Shown in pieces: positions 15,391-23,320 of a stretch of 64,000 nucleotides of DNA; positions within the stretch are counted from its first letter, which is position 1; each line of letters starts with the position of its first letter. The stretch spans positions 1 to 64,000 of the forward strand of contig NZ_QXED01000009.1 of NCBI RefSeq assembly GCF_003583365.1. Direction: 5' to 3'. The DNA is from Fibrisoma montanum (GTDB lineage Bacteria > Bacteroidota > Bacteroidia > Cytophagales > Spirosomataceae). The notes below the pieces were generated by a model that was not told where the DNA came from, searched no databases, and saw only the letters and a program-made list of their open reading frames with translations. Position numbers and translations under genes: made by a program.

Positions 15391-15796
15391 ACTCCTTAAT
15401 TTCCTGACACAACTCCACCAACACTTCATTCGTCCCTTTCGGGTGCAGAAAGCAGACCAGCTTGTTGTCGGCTCCGCGCTTGGGGGTTTCGTTCAGGACG
15501 GTAAACCCCTCCCCTTTCAGGCGCTCCATTTCAGTCTGGATGTCATCCACCTCGAACGCAATATGGTGAATTCCTTCGCCTTTCTTGCCCAGAAACTTCG
15601 CGATCGGGCTGTCGGGACTAGTCGCTTCGAGGAGCTCAATTTTAGTCTGGTTCACTTTAAAGAACGACGTGGTCACACCCTCCGACTCGACGGCTTCGGA
15701 TTTGTAGGGCGCTACGTTGAGCAGCTTGCTAAATAGTTCGTTGGATGCGTCCAGGTCGCGGACAGCGATGCCGATGTGTTCGACGTTCGTAAGCAT
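15389..15796 (-). CDS. mce: Methylmalonyl-CoA epimerase
   Basis: 135 residues, typical of this vicinal-oxygen-chelate enzyme, which interconverts (S)- and (R)-methylmalonyl-CoA for propionate metabolism through the B12-dependent mutase. The metal ligands are visible: His in NVEHIGIAVRDLDASNELF near the N-terminus, His in GIHHIAFEVDDIQTEM, and Glu in TNEVLVELCQ. The mutase genes are not here. It is divergent from the Fe-S carrier gene (82 nt) and is read towards the ATPase-TOPRIM pair. A link with the B12 operon at 31-36 kb is metabolic, not positional. Confidence 0.92.
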   Translation of the reverse strand: MLTNVEHIGIAVRDLDASNELFSKLLNVAPYKSEAVESEGVTTSFFKVNQTKIELLEATSPDSPIAKFLGKKGEGIHHIAFEVDDIQTEMERLKGEGFTVLNETPKRGADNKLVCFLHPKGTNEVLVELCQEIKE

Positions 15797-15877
15797 AGGC
15801 AGAGAAAGAACTTTTCCGTTCGGCGGAAAGTTAATAGATTAGCGCCGATTCGCGTTCGTTACGATTCAAATACGACT

Positions 15878-16204
15878 ATGGTTACTGTTTCAGATATCGC
15901 TAAGGATAAAATTGTTGAACTTCGCCGGAAGGACGGCCTGACCGATGAGTTTGCCATTCGCGTAGCCGTACAGGGCGGAGGTTGCTCTGGTCTGATGTAC
16001 GACCTTCAGTTCGATGCGACGCAGCAACCAACTGACCACGTCGTCGAAGATAAAGGCATTAAAATTTTGGTTGACCGCAAAAGTCTGCTGTATCTTGCCG
16101 GTACAGAACTCGACTTCTCAGACGGGTTGAATGGCAAGGGATTCCAGTTTAAGAACCCGAACGCCACCCGGACCTGCGGCTGCGGTGAAAGCTTTGCCGT
16201 TTAA
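15878..16204 (+). CDS. A-type iron-sulphur carrier (IscA/ErpA/HesB family)
   Basis: 108 residues from ATG 15878 (MVTVSDIAKDKIVELRRKDG), the family's usual start. The three cluster-binding cysteines are in AVQGGGCSGLMYDL and in the C-terminal TRTCGCGESFAV. The protein takes a [2Fe-2S] or [4Fe-4S] cluster from the scaffold and passes it to apo-enzymes in the cytoplasm. There are no suf or isc genes beside it, so the exact subtype cannot be set. A terminator hairpin follows 25 nt after the stop. Confidence 0.92.
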   Translation: MVTVSDIAKDKIVELRRKDGLTDEFAIRVAVQGGGCSGLMYDLQFDATQQPTDHVVEDKGIKILVDRKSLLYLAGTELDFSDGLNGKGFQFKNPNATRTCGCGESFAV

Positions 16205-16229
16205 GAGTTTACCTTGATTAGTTGTGATT

Positions 16230-16267
16230 AAAGCATCGTCAGCTTCCATGGCGGTGCTTTTTTTGTT
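16230..16267 (+). terminator. Rho-independent terminator after the Fe-S carrier gene
   Basis: AAAGCATCG (16230-16238) pairs with CGGTGCTTT (16252-16260) with one G-U pair; the loop is 13 nt and the stem is followed by a T-run. Confidence 0.7.
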
Positions 16268-16281
16268 CTCCACCCTCCTTT

Positions 16282-16854
16282 ATGTCGCTACCAGCCAAAC
16301 CCGTTAGTGCTTCCCGCACGACCCTTACTGAACTCATGATTCCGTCGTACGCCAATTTTGGCGGCAAAATTCACGGTGGTATCCTGCTGTCTCTGATGGA
16401 CAAAGCCGCGTATGCCTGTGCCTCCAAACACGCGGGCGAATACTGCGTTACGGTCTCCGTCGACGGGGTTAACTTCCGGCAGCCCGTCGATGTCGGCGAT
16501 CTGGTATCGCTGATGGCCTCGGTGAATTATGTTGGCCGCACGTCACTCGTGGTAGGCATAAAAGTGATCGCTGAGAACGTGAAACTAAGAACAGTCAAGC
16601 ACACCAATACGTCCTATTTTACGATGGTAGCGAAGGATGACGACGGCAAACCAACCGAAGTGCCTCCGCTTCAGCTCGAAACGACCGAAGATGTCCGGCG
16701 CTTTCTGGAAGCGATGAAGCGGAAGGAACTGCGGGCCACTTTTGGCGAGCACTTCGACAACGCCGTAACGCGTATGCTGTTACATGAAAATGTAGATAAG
16801 CTACAAAGTGAGCGGTGTGCGCTGGCTGATTCGTTGCGAGAAGAGTTATCTTAA
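16282..16854 (+). CDS. Acyl-CoA thioesterase (hotdog fold, YciA/ACOT-like)
   Basis: 190 residues. The N-terminal 130 residues form a single hotdog domain: ELMIPSYANFGGKIHGGILL has the N/G-H-G motif that positions the catalytic residue, followed by a helix with MDKAAYACASKHAG and the strand DGVNFRQPVDVGDLVSLMA. The C-terminal 50 residues are helical and may help assembly into hexamers. It hydrolyses acyl-CoA to free acid and CoA in the cytoplasm; chain length cannot be told. A perfect-armed palindrome follows, 1 nt after the stop codon. Confidence 0.88.
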   Translation: MSLPAKPVSASRTTLTELMIPSYANFGGKIHGGILLSLMDKAAYACASKHAGEYCVTVSVDGVNFRQPVDVGDLVSLMASVNYVGRTSLVVGIKVIAENVKLRTVKHTNTSYFTMVAKDDDGKPTEVPPLQLETTEDVRRFLEAMKRKELRATFGEHFDNAVTRMLLHENVDKLQSERCALADSLREELS

Positions 16855-16855
16855 T

Positions 16856-16941
16856 TTTTGTCATGCTGCCGATAGGAAGCATCATTGGTAGGAAATGATG
16901 TTTCTCACCCGGAGATGCTTCCTATCGGCAGCATGACAAAA
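16856..16941. repeat. Hairpin with perfect 28-bp arms
   Basis: The arm at 16856-16883 (starts TTTTGTCATGCTGCCGATAG) is repeated inversely and without mismatch at 16914-16941; the loop is 30 nt. It lies between the convergent thioesterase and MetE-like genes and ends in T- or A-runs on both sides. The arm sequence differs from the GGAGG and AACGCAGAG families. It may be a bidirectional terminator or a non-autonomous mobile palindrome. Confidence 0.9.
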
Positions 16942-16968
16942 GCAATTACTACATCAATTCAATAAGCT

Positions 16969-18009
16969 TCAGCTCTCAACACCAATCTCCTGCCGTACCT
17001 TCTTCGCGCCCGCGACCATATTCGCCAGCTTCTGTTTGGCGGCCCAGCGGGCGGTTTGGCTCAGACCGCAATCCGGCGCAACGGCGAGTTTTTCGGCCGG
17101 TACGTACGGCAGGCACTTCCGAATGCGCTCGGCAACATCGTCGGGCGTTTCGATGTAGTAGCTTTTGACGTCAATAACACCCACCGCTACGTCGAACTTC
17201 TCGGCAAAACGCTCCAGCAGGTTTACTTCGGCAAAATTGAGAATGGTCATTTCGGAGTGAAGTTCATCGACCGTCATATCCAGAAAGTCGGGGAGCATGG
17301 GCGCGATGGTCTTTTTACCGACCGAACGGCCTTTGTAATTACCGAAACAGAGGTGCATCGACAGCCGCGTTTTACCCACGCCCGGCGCTATTGTCCGGTT
17401 GAATATATCGACAAACCGCTTCGTATCTTCTTTGTAGGCGTAGCAGCTCATCGACGGCTCGTCGACGCAGATTTCCGGAACGCCCAGGGCTACTAAATCA
17501 GCAATTTCTTTGCTGACCAACGGCAGCAATGCTTCGGTTACCTCCCAGCGGTCTTTGTATAAACTACCCGGCAACAAGCGTCCACTCAGTGTGTAAGGGC
17601 CCGGAATCGACACCTTCAGCCCCTGCCCCTCGGGTGCCAGCCGTTTCAGGCGCTGGTATTCTTCCACGACGCCCAGGCCCCTCGGAGCAGTCAGCGGCTC
17701 GACAATGTTATGCTTACCACGCTGATCATGAGCGGGTGGACCGAATCGGCGGAGTTCGGTTTCATTGTTCTGAATCCCCTTGATGTAGCCGTAAAACGAC
17801 AGGTTAAAATCAAAGCGGGTTTGCTCACCGTCGGTGATGACATCAAGACCAGACGAAACCTGATCATGTACCGACGCGACAACGGCATCCTCAATCATTT
17901 CGCTGATGTCGGCGGGGCCAAACGATGCGAGATGCTGGCTCGAAAACTCAAGCCAGCCCGGAAACGGCATTGAGCCGACAACAGTGGTTTTAATTGGTAC
18001 GGGTTGCAT
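16969..18009 (-). CDS. MetE C-terminal-like cobalamin-independent methyltransferase
   Basis: 346 residues, matching the C-terminal catalytic half of MetE (the core methionine synthase type) and not the double-barrel enzyme. TTVVGSMPFPGW starts the family pattern, DVITDGEQTRFDFNLSFYGY is the substrate-binding segment, and the zinc site appears as RLSMHLCFGN (H-x-C) and VAPDCGLSQTARW (C). Single-domain forms may take the methyl group from a corrinoid or other donor, not from the polyglutamate folate, so the methyl donor is uncertain. It is the last gene of the leftward run and is set off by a purine-rich palindrome. Confidence 0.82.
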   Translation of the reverse strand: MQPVPIKTTVVGSMPFPGWLEFSSQHLASFGPADISEMIEDAVVASVHDQVSSGLDVITDGEQTRFDFNLSFYGYIKGIQNNETELRRFGPPAHDQRGKHNIVEPLTAPRGLGVVEEYQRLKRLAPEGQGLKVSIPGPYTLSGRLLPGSLYKDRWEVTEALLPLVSKEIADLVALGVPEICVDEPSMSCYAYKEDTKRFVDIFNRTIAPGVGKTRLSMHLCFGNYKGRSVGKKTIAPMLPDFLDMTVDELHSEMTILNFAEVNLLERFAEKFDVAVGVIDVKSYYIETPDDVAERIRKCLPYVPAEKLAVAPDCGLSQTARWAAKQKLANMVAGAKKVRQEIGVES

Positions 18010-18093
18010 AAAAAAGGAGGAAAGGAGGAAGGAGGAAAGGAGAAAGGGAATGGCATTCCATCCTCCTTTCTTTCTTTTATCTCTCCTCCTTTT
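18010..18093. repeat. Long purine-rich palindrome (GGAGGAAAGGAG family, copy 4)
   Basis: Left arm from 18010 (AAAAAAGGAGGAAAGGAGGA) is inversely matched by the right half ending at 18093 with several mismatches; the centre is GGAATGGCATTCC. It lies between the NTF2-like and MetE-like genes, both read leftwards, so here it is inside a same-strand gap and not between convergent genes. Confidence 0.78.
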
Positions 18094-18462
18094 TTAACTA
18101 TAATCGGTTAGTTGAGAAATTTTACCGTCTTTAAAGCGAAAAAAGCTGACTCCACGAAGCACCAGCGTATCACCCGCTTTCTTCTCGTCGGACAGATCGT
18201 GAGCCAGTGTCGCGTGATAATCGACCTCAACCGCGGCTGTGTCGGTACCCAGAACCAGCGAACGCACCAGTTGCATTCGCTCGGCAAACAACTCAACCGA
18301 ACGACAGGCTAGTTCCGTGAAAGCGGCTTTGCCGTGGATAGTCAGGACGCCGTCAGTATTTGAAACGTTTTCGAAGGTAATATCGTCGTGGAGTACGTCC
18401 AGCATCCCGGCTACGTCCATTCGATTGTAGGCTGCGATGTACGCGTCGATCAGTTCTTCCAT
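18094..18462 (-). CDS. NTF2-like (SnoaL-type) protein
   Basis: 122 residues of the NTF2-like alpha+beta cone: IDAYIAAYNRMDVAGMLDVL is the long N-terminal helix pair, HDDITFENVSNTDGVLTIHG begins the curved sheet, and the protein ends LRGVSFFRFKDGKISQLTDYS, the usual F-x-D-G-K-I turn. Members are isomerases, hydrolases or binding proteins with polyketide-like or steroid-like ligands; the ligand here is unknown. Its start overlaps the stop of the Tat-type oxidoreductase gene (TGATG), which points to co-translation. Confidence 0.82.
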   Translation of the reverse strand: MEELIDAYIAAYNRMDVAGMLDVLHDDITFENVSNTDGVLTIHGKAAFTELACRSVELFAERMQLVRSLVLGTDTAAVEVDYHATLAHDLSDEKKAGDTLVLRGVSFFRFKDGKISQLTDYS

Positions 18463-19868
18463 CAGGTTGTCAGTAACTTCATAGTAACCGGGTCCCAGTT
18501 GATCACCCGGCGTTTTTCGGCGCTCAGGTTGGCCGCCAGCGAAGGCGCGGCTGCCCGAAGCCCAAAGACCGCATCCTCCCGAACCGTCCCCTGCCCACGC
18601 ACGGCATTGAAGAACGTAATCATGTGGTCGAGCCGGTCGTCATAGCCCTGGGGTGCATTGAATACCTCCTCCGGTTCGCGCTGCACCGAGCGGGTGTATT
18701 GCCCTTCCGGGTATCTCTGATCATACTGCTGGATAAACGTTTCCTGCATCGCCTGCGGGTACGTAAACAGCGCATCGTAGCCCCGGCTGAACATGGGCGC
18801 GGTCGGGCGTTTGAGCCGACGTAACGTAAATTCATTCCAGCCGATGTCAATTACACCCTCCGTACCGACCAGACGCGTATGGATTGAGCCACCGGCACCC
18901 TCGGCCAGATTTACCCGCGTAGTAAACTGAAACGATGGGTGTTTGTCGGTTTTGGGATATTCCATAATCGCCGTAACGAGATCGTAGGCGTCGCGGCCAT
19001 CTTTCCAGTAGTTCAGGTCGCCCAGCGAAAAGATGCGGGTAGGCCCGTTGGATTCGGTGATGGTATGCAGGCCAGTAATCAGGTGGACAAACAGATCGCC
19101 TGCTACGCCGGTGCCGTATTCTTTGTAATTCCGCCAGCGGAAAAAACGCGTCGCGTCGAAGGGGCGTTTGGGGGCGTCGCCGAGGTAGCGGTCCCAGTCG
19201 ATTTCTTTCGGATCAACGGTCGGCGGCATGGTGTACTGCCAGGCTCCCAATGCGTCGGAGCGGTCGACAAACGCTTCCACGAACGTCAGCTCGCCGATGG
19301 CACCCTGCTCGTAGCGTTTCTTGGCTTCCAGTACAGCCGCACTACTGGCCCGCTGGCTCCCCACCTGAAATACCTTGCCCGATTTTTTATGGGCATTGAT
19401 AACGGCCTGGCCTTCTTCGATATGATGCACCATCGGTTTTTCGCAGTACACGTGCTTACCGGCGTTGAGCGCATCAATCGACATACGGTCGTGCCAGTGG
19501 TCCGGTACGCAGATCAGCACCGCATCGACATCTGGCCGCTTCAGGATCTCGCGGTAGTCGCGGGTGGTTTGAATATCAGCGCCCCACACTTCTTTGGCAC
19601 GAATCAGACGCTGGTCGTACAGGTCGGCCACCGCCACTAGTTTGGTTCCGGGCACTTTCAGAGCCGTGTTGCAGTCGTAATGGCCGATGATGCCGGCCCC
19701 AATCAGGGCAATGTTGACGGTGTCATTGGCGGATTGCGGTCGGATGGGTTCAATCAGGTGTTCGCGGTGAATGGGTTTTGCTCCGGCGTTAGCAAGGGTC
19801 GATACCCCGGCAAGCATGGCTGTGGTACCACCAATCTGACGCAAAAATCGGCGACGGGATTGAGACAT
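18462..19868 (-). CDS. Tat-exported Gfo/Idh/MocA-family oxidoreductase
   Basis: 468 residues from ATG 19868. The start MSQSRRRFLRQIGG has the S-R-R-x-F-L twin-arginine motif and a hydrophobic stretch, so the folded enzyme is exported with its cofactor. VNIALIGAGIIGHYDCN is the Rossmann nucleotide loop (about residue 55), and CEKPMVHHIEEGQAVI has the conserved E-K-P motif. The family oxidises or epimerises sugars and inositols with NAD(P). Here it sits in a run with a cytoplasmic Gfo homologue, an SDR and a ROK kinase, which suggests periplasmic processing of a sugar. The substrate is unknown. Confidence 0.88.
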   Translation of the reverse strand: MSQSRRRFLRQIGGTTAMLAGVSTLANAGAKPIHREHLIEPIRPQSANDTVNIALIGAGIIGHYDCNTALKVPGTKLVAVADLYDQRLIRAKEVWGADIQTTRDYREILKRPDVDAVLICVPDHWHDRMSIDALNAGKHVYCEKPMVHHIEEGQAVINAHKKSGKVFQVGSQRASSAAVLEAKKRYEQGAIGELTFVEAFVDRSDALGAWQYTMPPTVDPKEIDWDRYLGDAPKRPFDATRFFRWRNYKEYGTGVAGDLFVHLITGLHTITESNGPTRIFSLGDLNYWKDGRDAYDLVTAIMEYPKTDKHPSFQFTTRVNLAEGAGGSIHTRLVGTEGVIDIGWNEFTLRRLKRPTAPMFSRGYDALFTYPQAMQETFIQQYDQRYPEGQYTRSVQREPEEVFNAPQGYDDRLDHMITFFNAVRGQGTVREDAVFGLRAAAPSLAANLSAEKRRVINWDPVTMKLLTT

Positions 19869-19917
19869 TTTAAGGAAGGATTTAGGTAAGGGTAAAAGAC
19901 GAAGATAGGAATAAAAG

Positions 19918-20427
19918 CTACTCATCGAACATAAACTCCCACCACAGCAGGTGCTCGACCCGGCCGAACAGACGAAAGCCATTTTTCTCAAGCACTTTCT
20001 GCGACGCTACGTTCTCGACATCCGTATCGGCAACCACGCGCCGGATACCAGGCTGCCGTCTCGCCCAGGCCAGCAGGCCACTCACCATTTCAGTCATGTA
20101 TCCCTGCCGCTGAAAAGCCGGGTACGTCCCGTAGCCGATTTCGACCGTACCGGTTTCGTCGGGTTCTCCTTTGAATTTGGCATCGGCAACAATCTGCTGC
20201 CTATCGCGATCGATGGCGATCCAGATCGTATGGTAAATGGGGTCAAAAGTTGGGTCTTTGAGCCGGGGAACGGTAAAATGAACGATTACGCTGAGCAGCG
20301 GCTCCGTCACCTGCCGGTGGCCGGGCAGCAAACCCAGCATTTGCTCAAGCCGGTGGTTGTCGGCTACGTGCAGTTGAAGTTGCTGGAGCGTCAGCGGAAC
20401 AAGCGTCAGGCGCCGGGTGGTGATCAT
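19918..20427 (-). CDS. GNAT-family N-acetyltransferase
   Basis: 169 residues. ITTRRLTLVPLTLQQLQLHV is the typical RimJ/RimL-like start. TVEIGYGTYPAFQRQGYMTE contains the acetyl-CoA-binding Q-x-x-G-x-x/A segment, and VVADTDVENVASQKVLEKNG is the C-terminal motif of the RimJ-like subfamily. The substrate could be an amino-terminal amine, an aminosugar or a small amine. It is encoded 5 nt after the cupin gene and read the same way, so it is probably in the sugar operon, though GNATs are also common hitchhikers. Confidence 0.85.
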   Translation of the reverse strand: MITTRRLTLVPLTLQQLQLHVADNHRLEQMLGLLPGHRQVTEPLLSVIVHFTVPRLKDPTFDPIYHTIWIAIDRDRQQIVADAKFKGEPDETGTVEIGYGTYPAFQRQGYMTEMVSGLLAWARRQPGIRRVVADTDVENVASQKVLEKNGFRLFGRVEHLLWWEFMFDE

Positions 20428-20432
20428 GCAAC

Positions 20433-20795
20433 TCAGATACTCTCTAATTCTTTCCGGGTACGTTCATTGTCGACCGCGCCCGTGTTAACGGTAGTCGTCG
20501 GCTCCAGCATCATAATCCAGACCTCCTCGCCGTTGGTCTGCGGCCGATGCTCCACTCCTCTGGGCACAATCAGCATTTCACCGGGGGCTATCTCGACGGT
20601 TTTGTCCCGAAACTCCATAATCAGCGTACCTTTCCAGACCAGAAACAGTTCGTCTTCCAGCTCATGGCTGTGCCAGATGAACTCATCCTTGACCTTGGCA
20701 ATTTTGACGTGCTGGCCGTTCAGTTCGCCGATGACGCGAGGATTCCAGTGGTCCTCAAACAGGCTGTATTTGTCAATGATGTTGATTTTATCCAT
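20433..20795 (-). CDS. Cupin-domain protein
   Basis: 120 residues from ATG 20795. A single cupin barrel is visible: FIWHSHELEDELFLVWKGTL gives motif 1 (H-x-H...E), and GEMLIVPRGVEHRPQTNGEE gives motif 2 with its histidine. Metal-binding residues are intact, so it may be an isomerase, a sugar-binding protein or a dioxygenase. The closest pattern is the small cupins found beside sugar genes. Its start overlaps the end of the SIS gene by 8 nt. Confidence 0.85.
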   Translation of the reverse strand: MDKINIIDKYSLFEDHWNPRVIGELNGQHVKIAKVKDEFIWHSHELEDELFLVWKGTLIMEFRDKTVEIAPGEMLIVPRGVEHRPQTNGEEVWIMMLEPTTTVNTGAVDNERTRKELESI

Positions 20796-21594
20796 GGTAG
20801 TCTGACGTTGATACGTAGGAAGCAATCCCAACTTTTTCGTACAGCTTCGCCAGCCGGTGAGCGTGTTCGTCGTAAGCCGCTTCGAACAGCTCAACGGCGC
20901 GTTCGGGGCCTACCACGGCTCCTGCACTCAGGACTTTAGGCGGCTGCCCGGCTTCGGTCAGCATCCGGGCTACCTCAGCTTTGATGCAGTTGACCAGCAC
21001 CGCTCCACCAACCGTACTGCCCGGTGCTACGGGTGTGTCCAGTCCCGGCACCGTCACCATGGCGTCGCCGACGGGAGCGCCCGTGTCCAGAATCAGGTCC
21101 GCAAAGTCCCCGAGTTTTTTACCATCGCTACGTTTGCTGGTGCTTTTTTCGGAATGCTCTTTCGTGATCAGCGCCACGACCTTAACGCCATGTTTCTGAA
21201 AGATTTCGGCCATCTCGATCGGCACAACGTTGCAGCCCGACGACGAAATAATGAGCGCAGCATCCATGGCACTCAGGTCGTAGTTACGCAGGATGCGGTC
21301 GGCGAGGCCCGGTACATTTTCCAGGAACATGGCCTGCCGCTGGCCGTTTGCCCCGACAACCAGGTTATGGAACGTCAGTGATAATTCAACGATGGGGTTA
21401 AAACCAGGAAACGACCCGTAGCGTGGCCACATCTCCTCGACCATAATCCGGCTGTGACCGGAGCCGAAAACGTGCACCATACGGCCCGCCAGAATCGAAT
21501 CGGCAAACCAGCGGGCAGCTTGTTGTATTTGTGACTCCTGCTGCCCGACCGTATCGAGAATGGCGCGGCATTTTTGAATGTATTGATGGATCAT
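20788..21594 (-). CDS. UPF0309/SIS-domain sugar isomerase-like protein
   Basis: 268 residues from ATG 21594. An N-terminal helical part (MIHQYIQKCRAILDTVGQQE) precedes the SIS core with VHVFGSGHSRIMVEEM, a phosphosugar-binding loop, and AALIISSSGCNVVPIEMAEI, whose S-S-S is the usual SIS serine cluster. DTGAPVGDAMVTVPG and GAVVGPERAVELFEAAYDEH follow as in UPF0309 members. The family binds or isomerises phosphosugars, but substrates are unassigned. Its start overlaps the ROK gene by ATGA. It would act on the product of the ROK kinase. Confidence 0.86.
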   Translation of the reverse strand: MIHQYIQKCRAILDTVGQQESQIQQAARWFADSILAGRMVHVFGSGHSRIMVEEMWPRYGSFPGFNPIVELSLTFHNLVVGANGQRQAMFLENVPGLADRILRNYDLSAMDAALIISSSGCNVVPIEMAEIFQKHGVKVVALITKEHSEKSTSKRSDGKKLGDFADLILDTGAPVGDAMVTVPGLDTPVAPGSTVGGAVLVNCIKAEVARMLTEAGQPPKVLSAGAVVGPERAVELFEAAYDEHAHRLAKLYEKVGIASYVSTSDYHG

Positions 21595-22487
21595 AGTGAT
21601 GTTTGTATAGCAAAACTCGCGGCCCCGATCGCCCCGGCCATGTCGCCGAAATGGGCAATCCTGACCGGTGTCGACTGCCCACCCGGACGCCATTCGTACA
21701 GGCTCATAAATTCGGCCAGGGGCAGGAGGAGGTCATCTTCAGCCTGCGTGATACCGCCCCCCAGCACTACCAGTTCCGGCGAGAAACAGTTTATCAGCGA
21801 ACTTACGCCCACCGCCAGCTTCCGCACGGACGTCAGCCAGAGCCACTGTGCAAAATAATCGCCCCGTTTGTAAGCTTCCAGCAGTTGATACGTTGAGGAG
21901 AACCGGCCTAATGATCGCTTCTCGATGGTGGCGTTACCGATGGCATCCTCCAGACTGCCGGGCACGCCCGTAATGTCGCGTTCGCTTTCTGAATCGACCG
22001 TGATATGGCCCAAATGCCCTGCTTTCTGAAAGGCGCCCTGATGAAGCTTTCCATCAATCAGAATGCCGCCACCAACGCCCGTTCCGAGCGTCAGCATCAC
22101 TACGTTTTTGTGCGCTTTAGCCACGCCGAAGCGACTTTCGGCCATCAGGGCTGCGTGGGCGTCGTTCACTACGAATACACGGTCATTCAGGAAGTGGCCC
22201 CAGTGGAACCCTTCCAGCCCCTGCAGCCGACCGGGCATGAACGCGATGTACTGGTTGGAATCATTGGGCAAGCCCGGTGCCGACAGCCCAATGGCCTTTA
22301 CCGGCCCGGGGCTATGCTGCCGCAGATCGGCAACGGTTTCGGCGACGGCCTGTTTCCAATGGGCATCGCTTCGGTCGGTATCACTGTTGGTCGGGTGATA
22401 AAGCTGCTTCACGATTTCGCCCGTGTAGATGTCCATCAGTACGCCTTTGATCCACGTACCGCCGAGGTCAATGCCGATTGCGTTCAT
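21591..22487 (-). CDS. ROK-family sugar kinase
   Basis: 298 residues. MNAIGIDLGGTWIKGVLMDI is the N-terminal phosphate loop, and VMLTLGTGVGGGILIDGKLH holds the second ATP-binding loop with the G-T-G-V-G-G pattern. KAGHLGHITVDS follows, but the usual CxCGxxGC zinc motif of ROK is not seen; VPGSLEDAIGN appears in its place, so it is probably a zinc-free member. FSPELVVLGGGITQAEDDLL is the third conserved segment. It phosphorylates a hexose or N-acyl-hexosamine. Co-translation with SDR (upstream) and SIS (downstream) by ATGA overlaps is seen. Confidence 0.9.
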   Translation of the reverse strand: MNAIGIDLGGTWIKGVLMDIYTGEIVKQLYHPTNSDTDRSDAHWKQAVAETVADLRQHSPGPVKAIGLSAPGLPNDSNQYIAFMPGRLQGLEGFHWGHFLNDRVFVVNDAHAALMAESRFGVAKAHKNVVMLTLGTGVGGGILIDGKLHQGAFQKAGHLGHITVDSESERDITGVPGSLEDAIGNATIEKRSLGRFSSTYQLLEAYKRGDYFAQWLWLTSVRKLAVGVSSLINCFSPELVVLGGGITQAEDDLLLPLAEFMSLYEWRPGGQSTPVRIAHFGDMAGAIGAASFAIQTSL

Positions 22488-23269
22488 AGCTGTCCTTCAG
22501 AAATGCTCCATCCACCATCGACAGTCAAGACCTGTCCCGTAGTGAACTTTGACTGATCGGACATGAAATACACCGCGGCTCCATCGAGGTCGTTAGGCTG
22601 GCCGATGCGCCCGCCATCCAGGGGTTGTTTGGTACGGGTGAAGGCCATAATGGTGTCGTCATTGGCCGCTCGCTGGGCCATGGGCGTTTCAACTAGTGCC
22701 GGAGCCAATACGTTGACGCGGATGTTGTCGTGGGCGTAGTAGGCCGCGATCGATTTGGTAAAGCCGATTACCGCCGACTTCATAGCCGCGTAGGCATGCG
22801 TAGCAAAGTAAGCCGGCGACGGCGATGACCCCAGCACCGAACCCATGTTGAGAATAGCCCCGCCGGTTTTCTGCGCCCGAAACGCCCGGACGGCCGCCTG
22901 ATTCGACAGCATCAATGAGGTCAGGTTCAGATTAACGGTGAAGTTCCAGCCTTCGAGGGTCAGATCATGAAGCGGCCCGTCGCCCATACGTCGGCCGCTG
23001 CCCCCCGCCACATGGTACAATCCATCGAACCTGCCAAATATGCTCTGGCAGAGTCCAATGGCTTTCGACGCCGTTTGTGGGTCGGCCGCGTCGCCCGACA
23101 TCGCCAGCCCATCACCGTTGAGTTGTCGTTCAGCCGCCGTGCAGCTTTCCGGGTTCCGGCCAACAACAACGACTTTAGCCCCTTCGCGAACGAACGCCTG
23201 AGCCGCTGAGAGACCGATACCGGTTGTGCCGCCCACGACGACAATACATTTGTTAGTAAGCCAGGTCAT
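22484..23269 (-). CDS. Short-chain dehydrogenase/reductase
   Basis: 261 residues from ATG 23269 (MTWLTNKCIVVVGGTTGIGL). The NAD(P) loop G-G-T-T-G-I-G is at residues 14-20. GAILNMGSVLGSSP supplies the catalytic serine region, and YAAMKSAVIGFTKSIA is the Y-x-x-x-K motif. VLTVDGGWSISEGQL is the usual C-terminal end. It oxidises or reduces a sugar alcohol or keto-sugar. Position between the Gfo homologue (51 nt) and the ROK kinase (4-nt overlap) indicates the same pathway. Confidence 0.9.
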   Translation of the reverse strand: MTWLTNKCIVVVGGTTGIGLSAAQAFVREGAKVVVVGRNPESCTAAERQLNGDGLAMSGDAADPQTASKAIGLCQSIFGRFDGLYHVAGGSGRRMGDGPLHDLTLEGWNFTVNLNLTSLMLSNQAAVRAFRAQKTGGAILNMGSVLGSSPSPAYFATHAYAAMKSAVIGFTKSIAAYYAHDNIRVNVLAPALVETPMAQRAANDDTIMAFTRTKQPLDGGRIGQPNDLDGAAVYFMSDQSKFTTGQVLTVDGGWSISEGQL

Positions 23270-23320
23270 TTTAAACAAGTAGAAAACAAGCTGGCGCAAG
23301 ATACCCCCGCGCCAGTTCCG

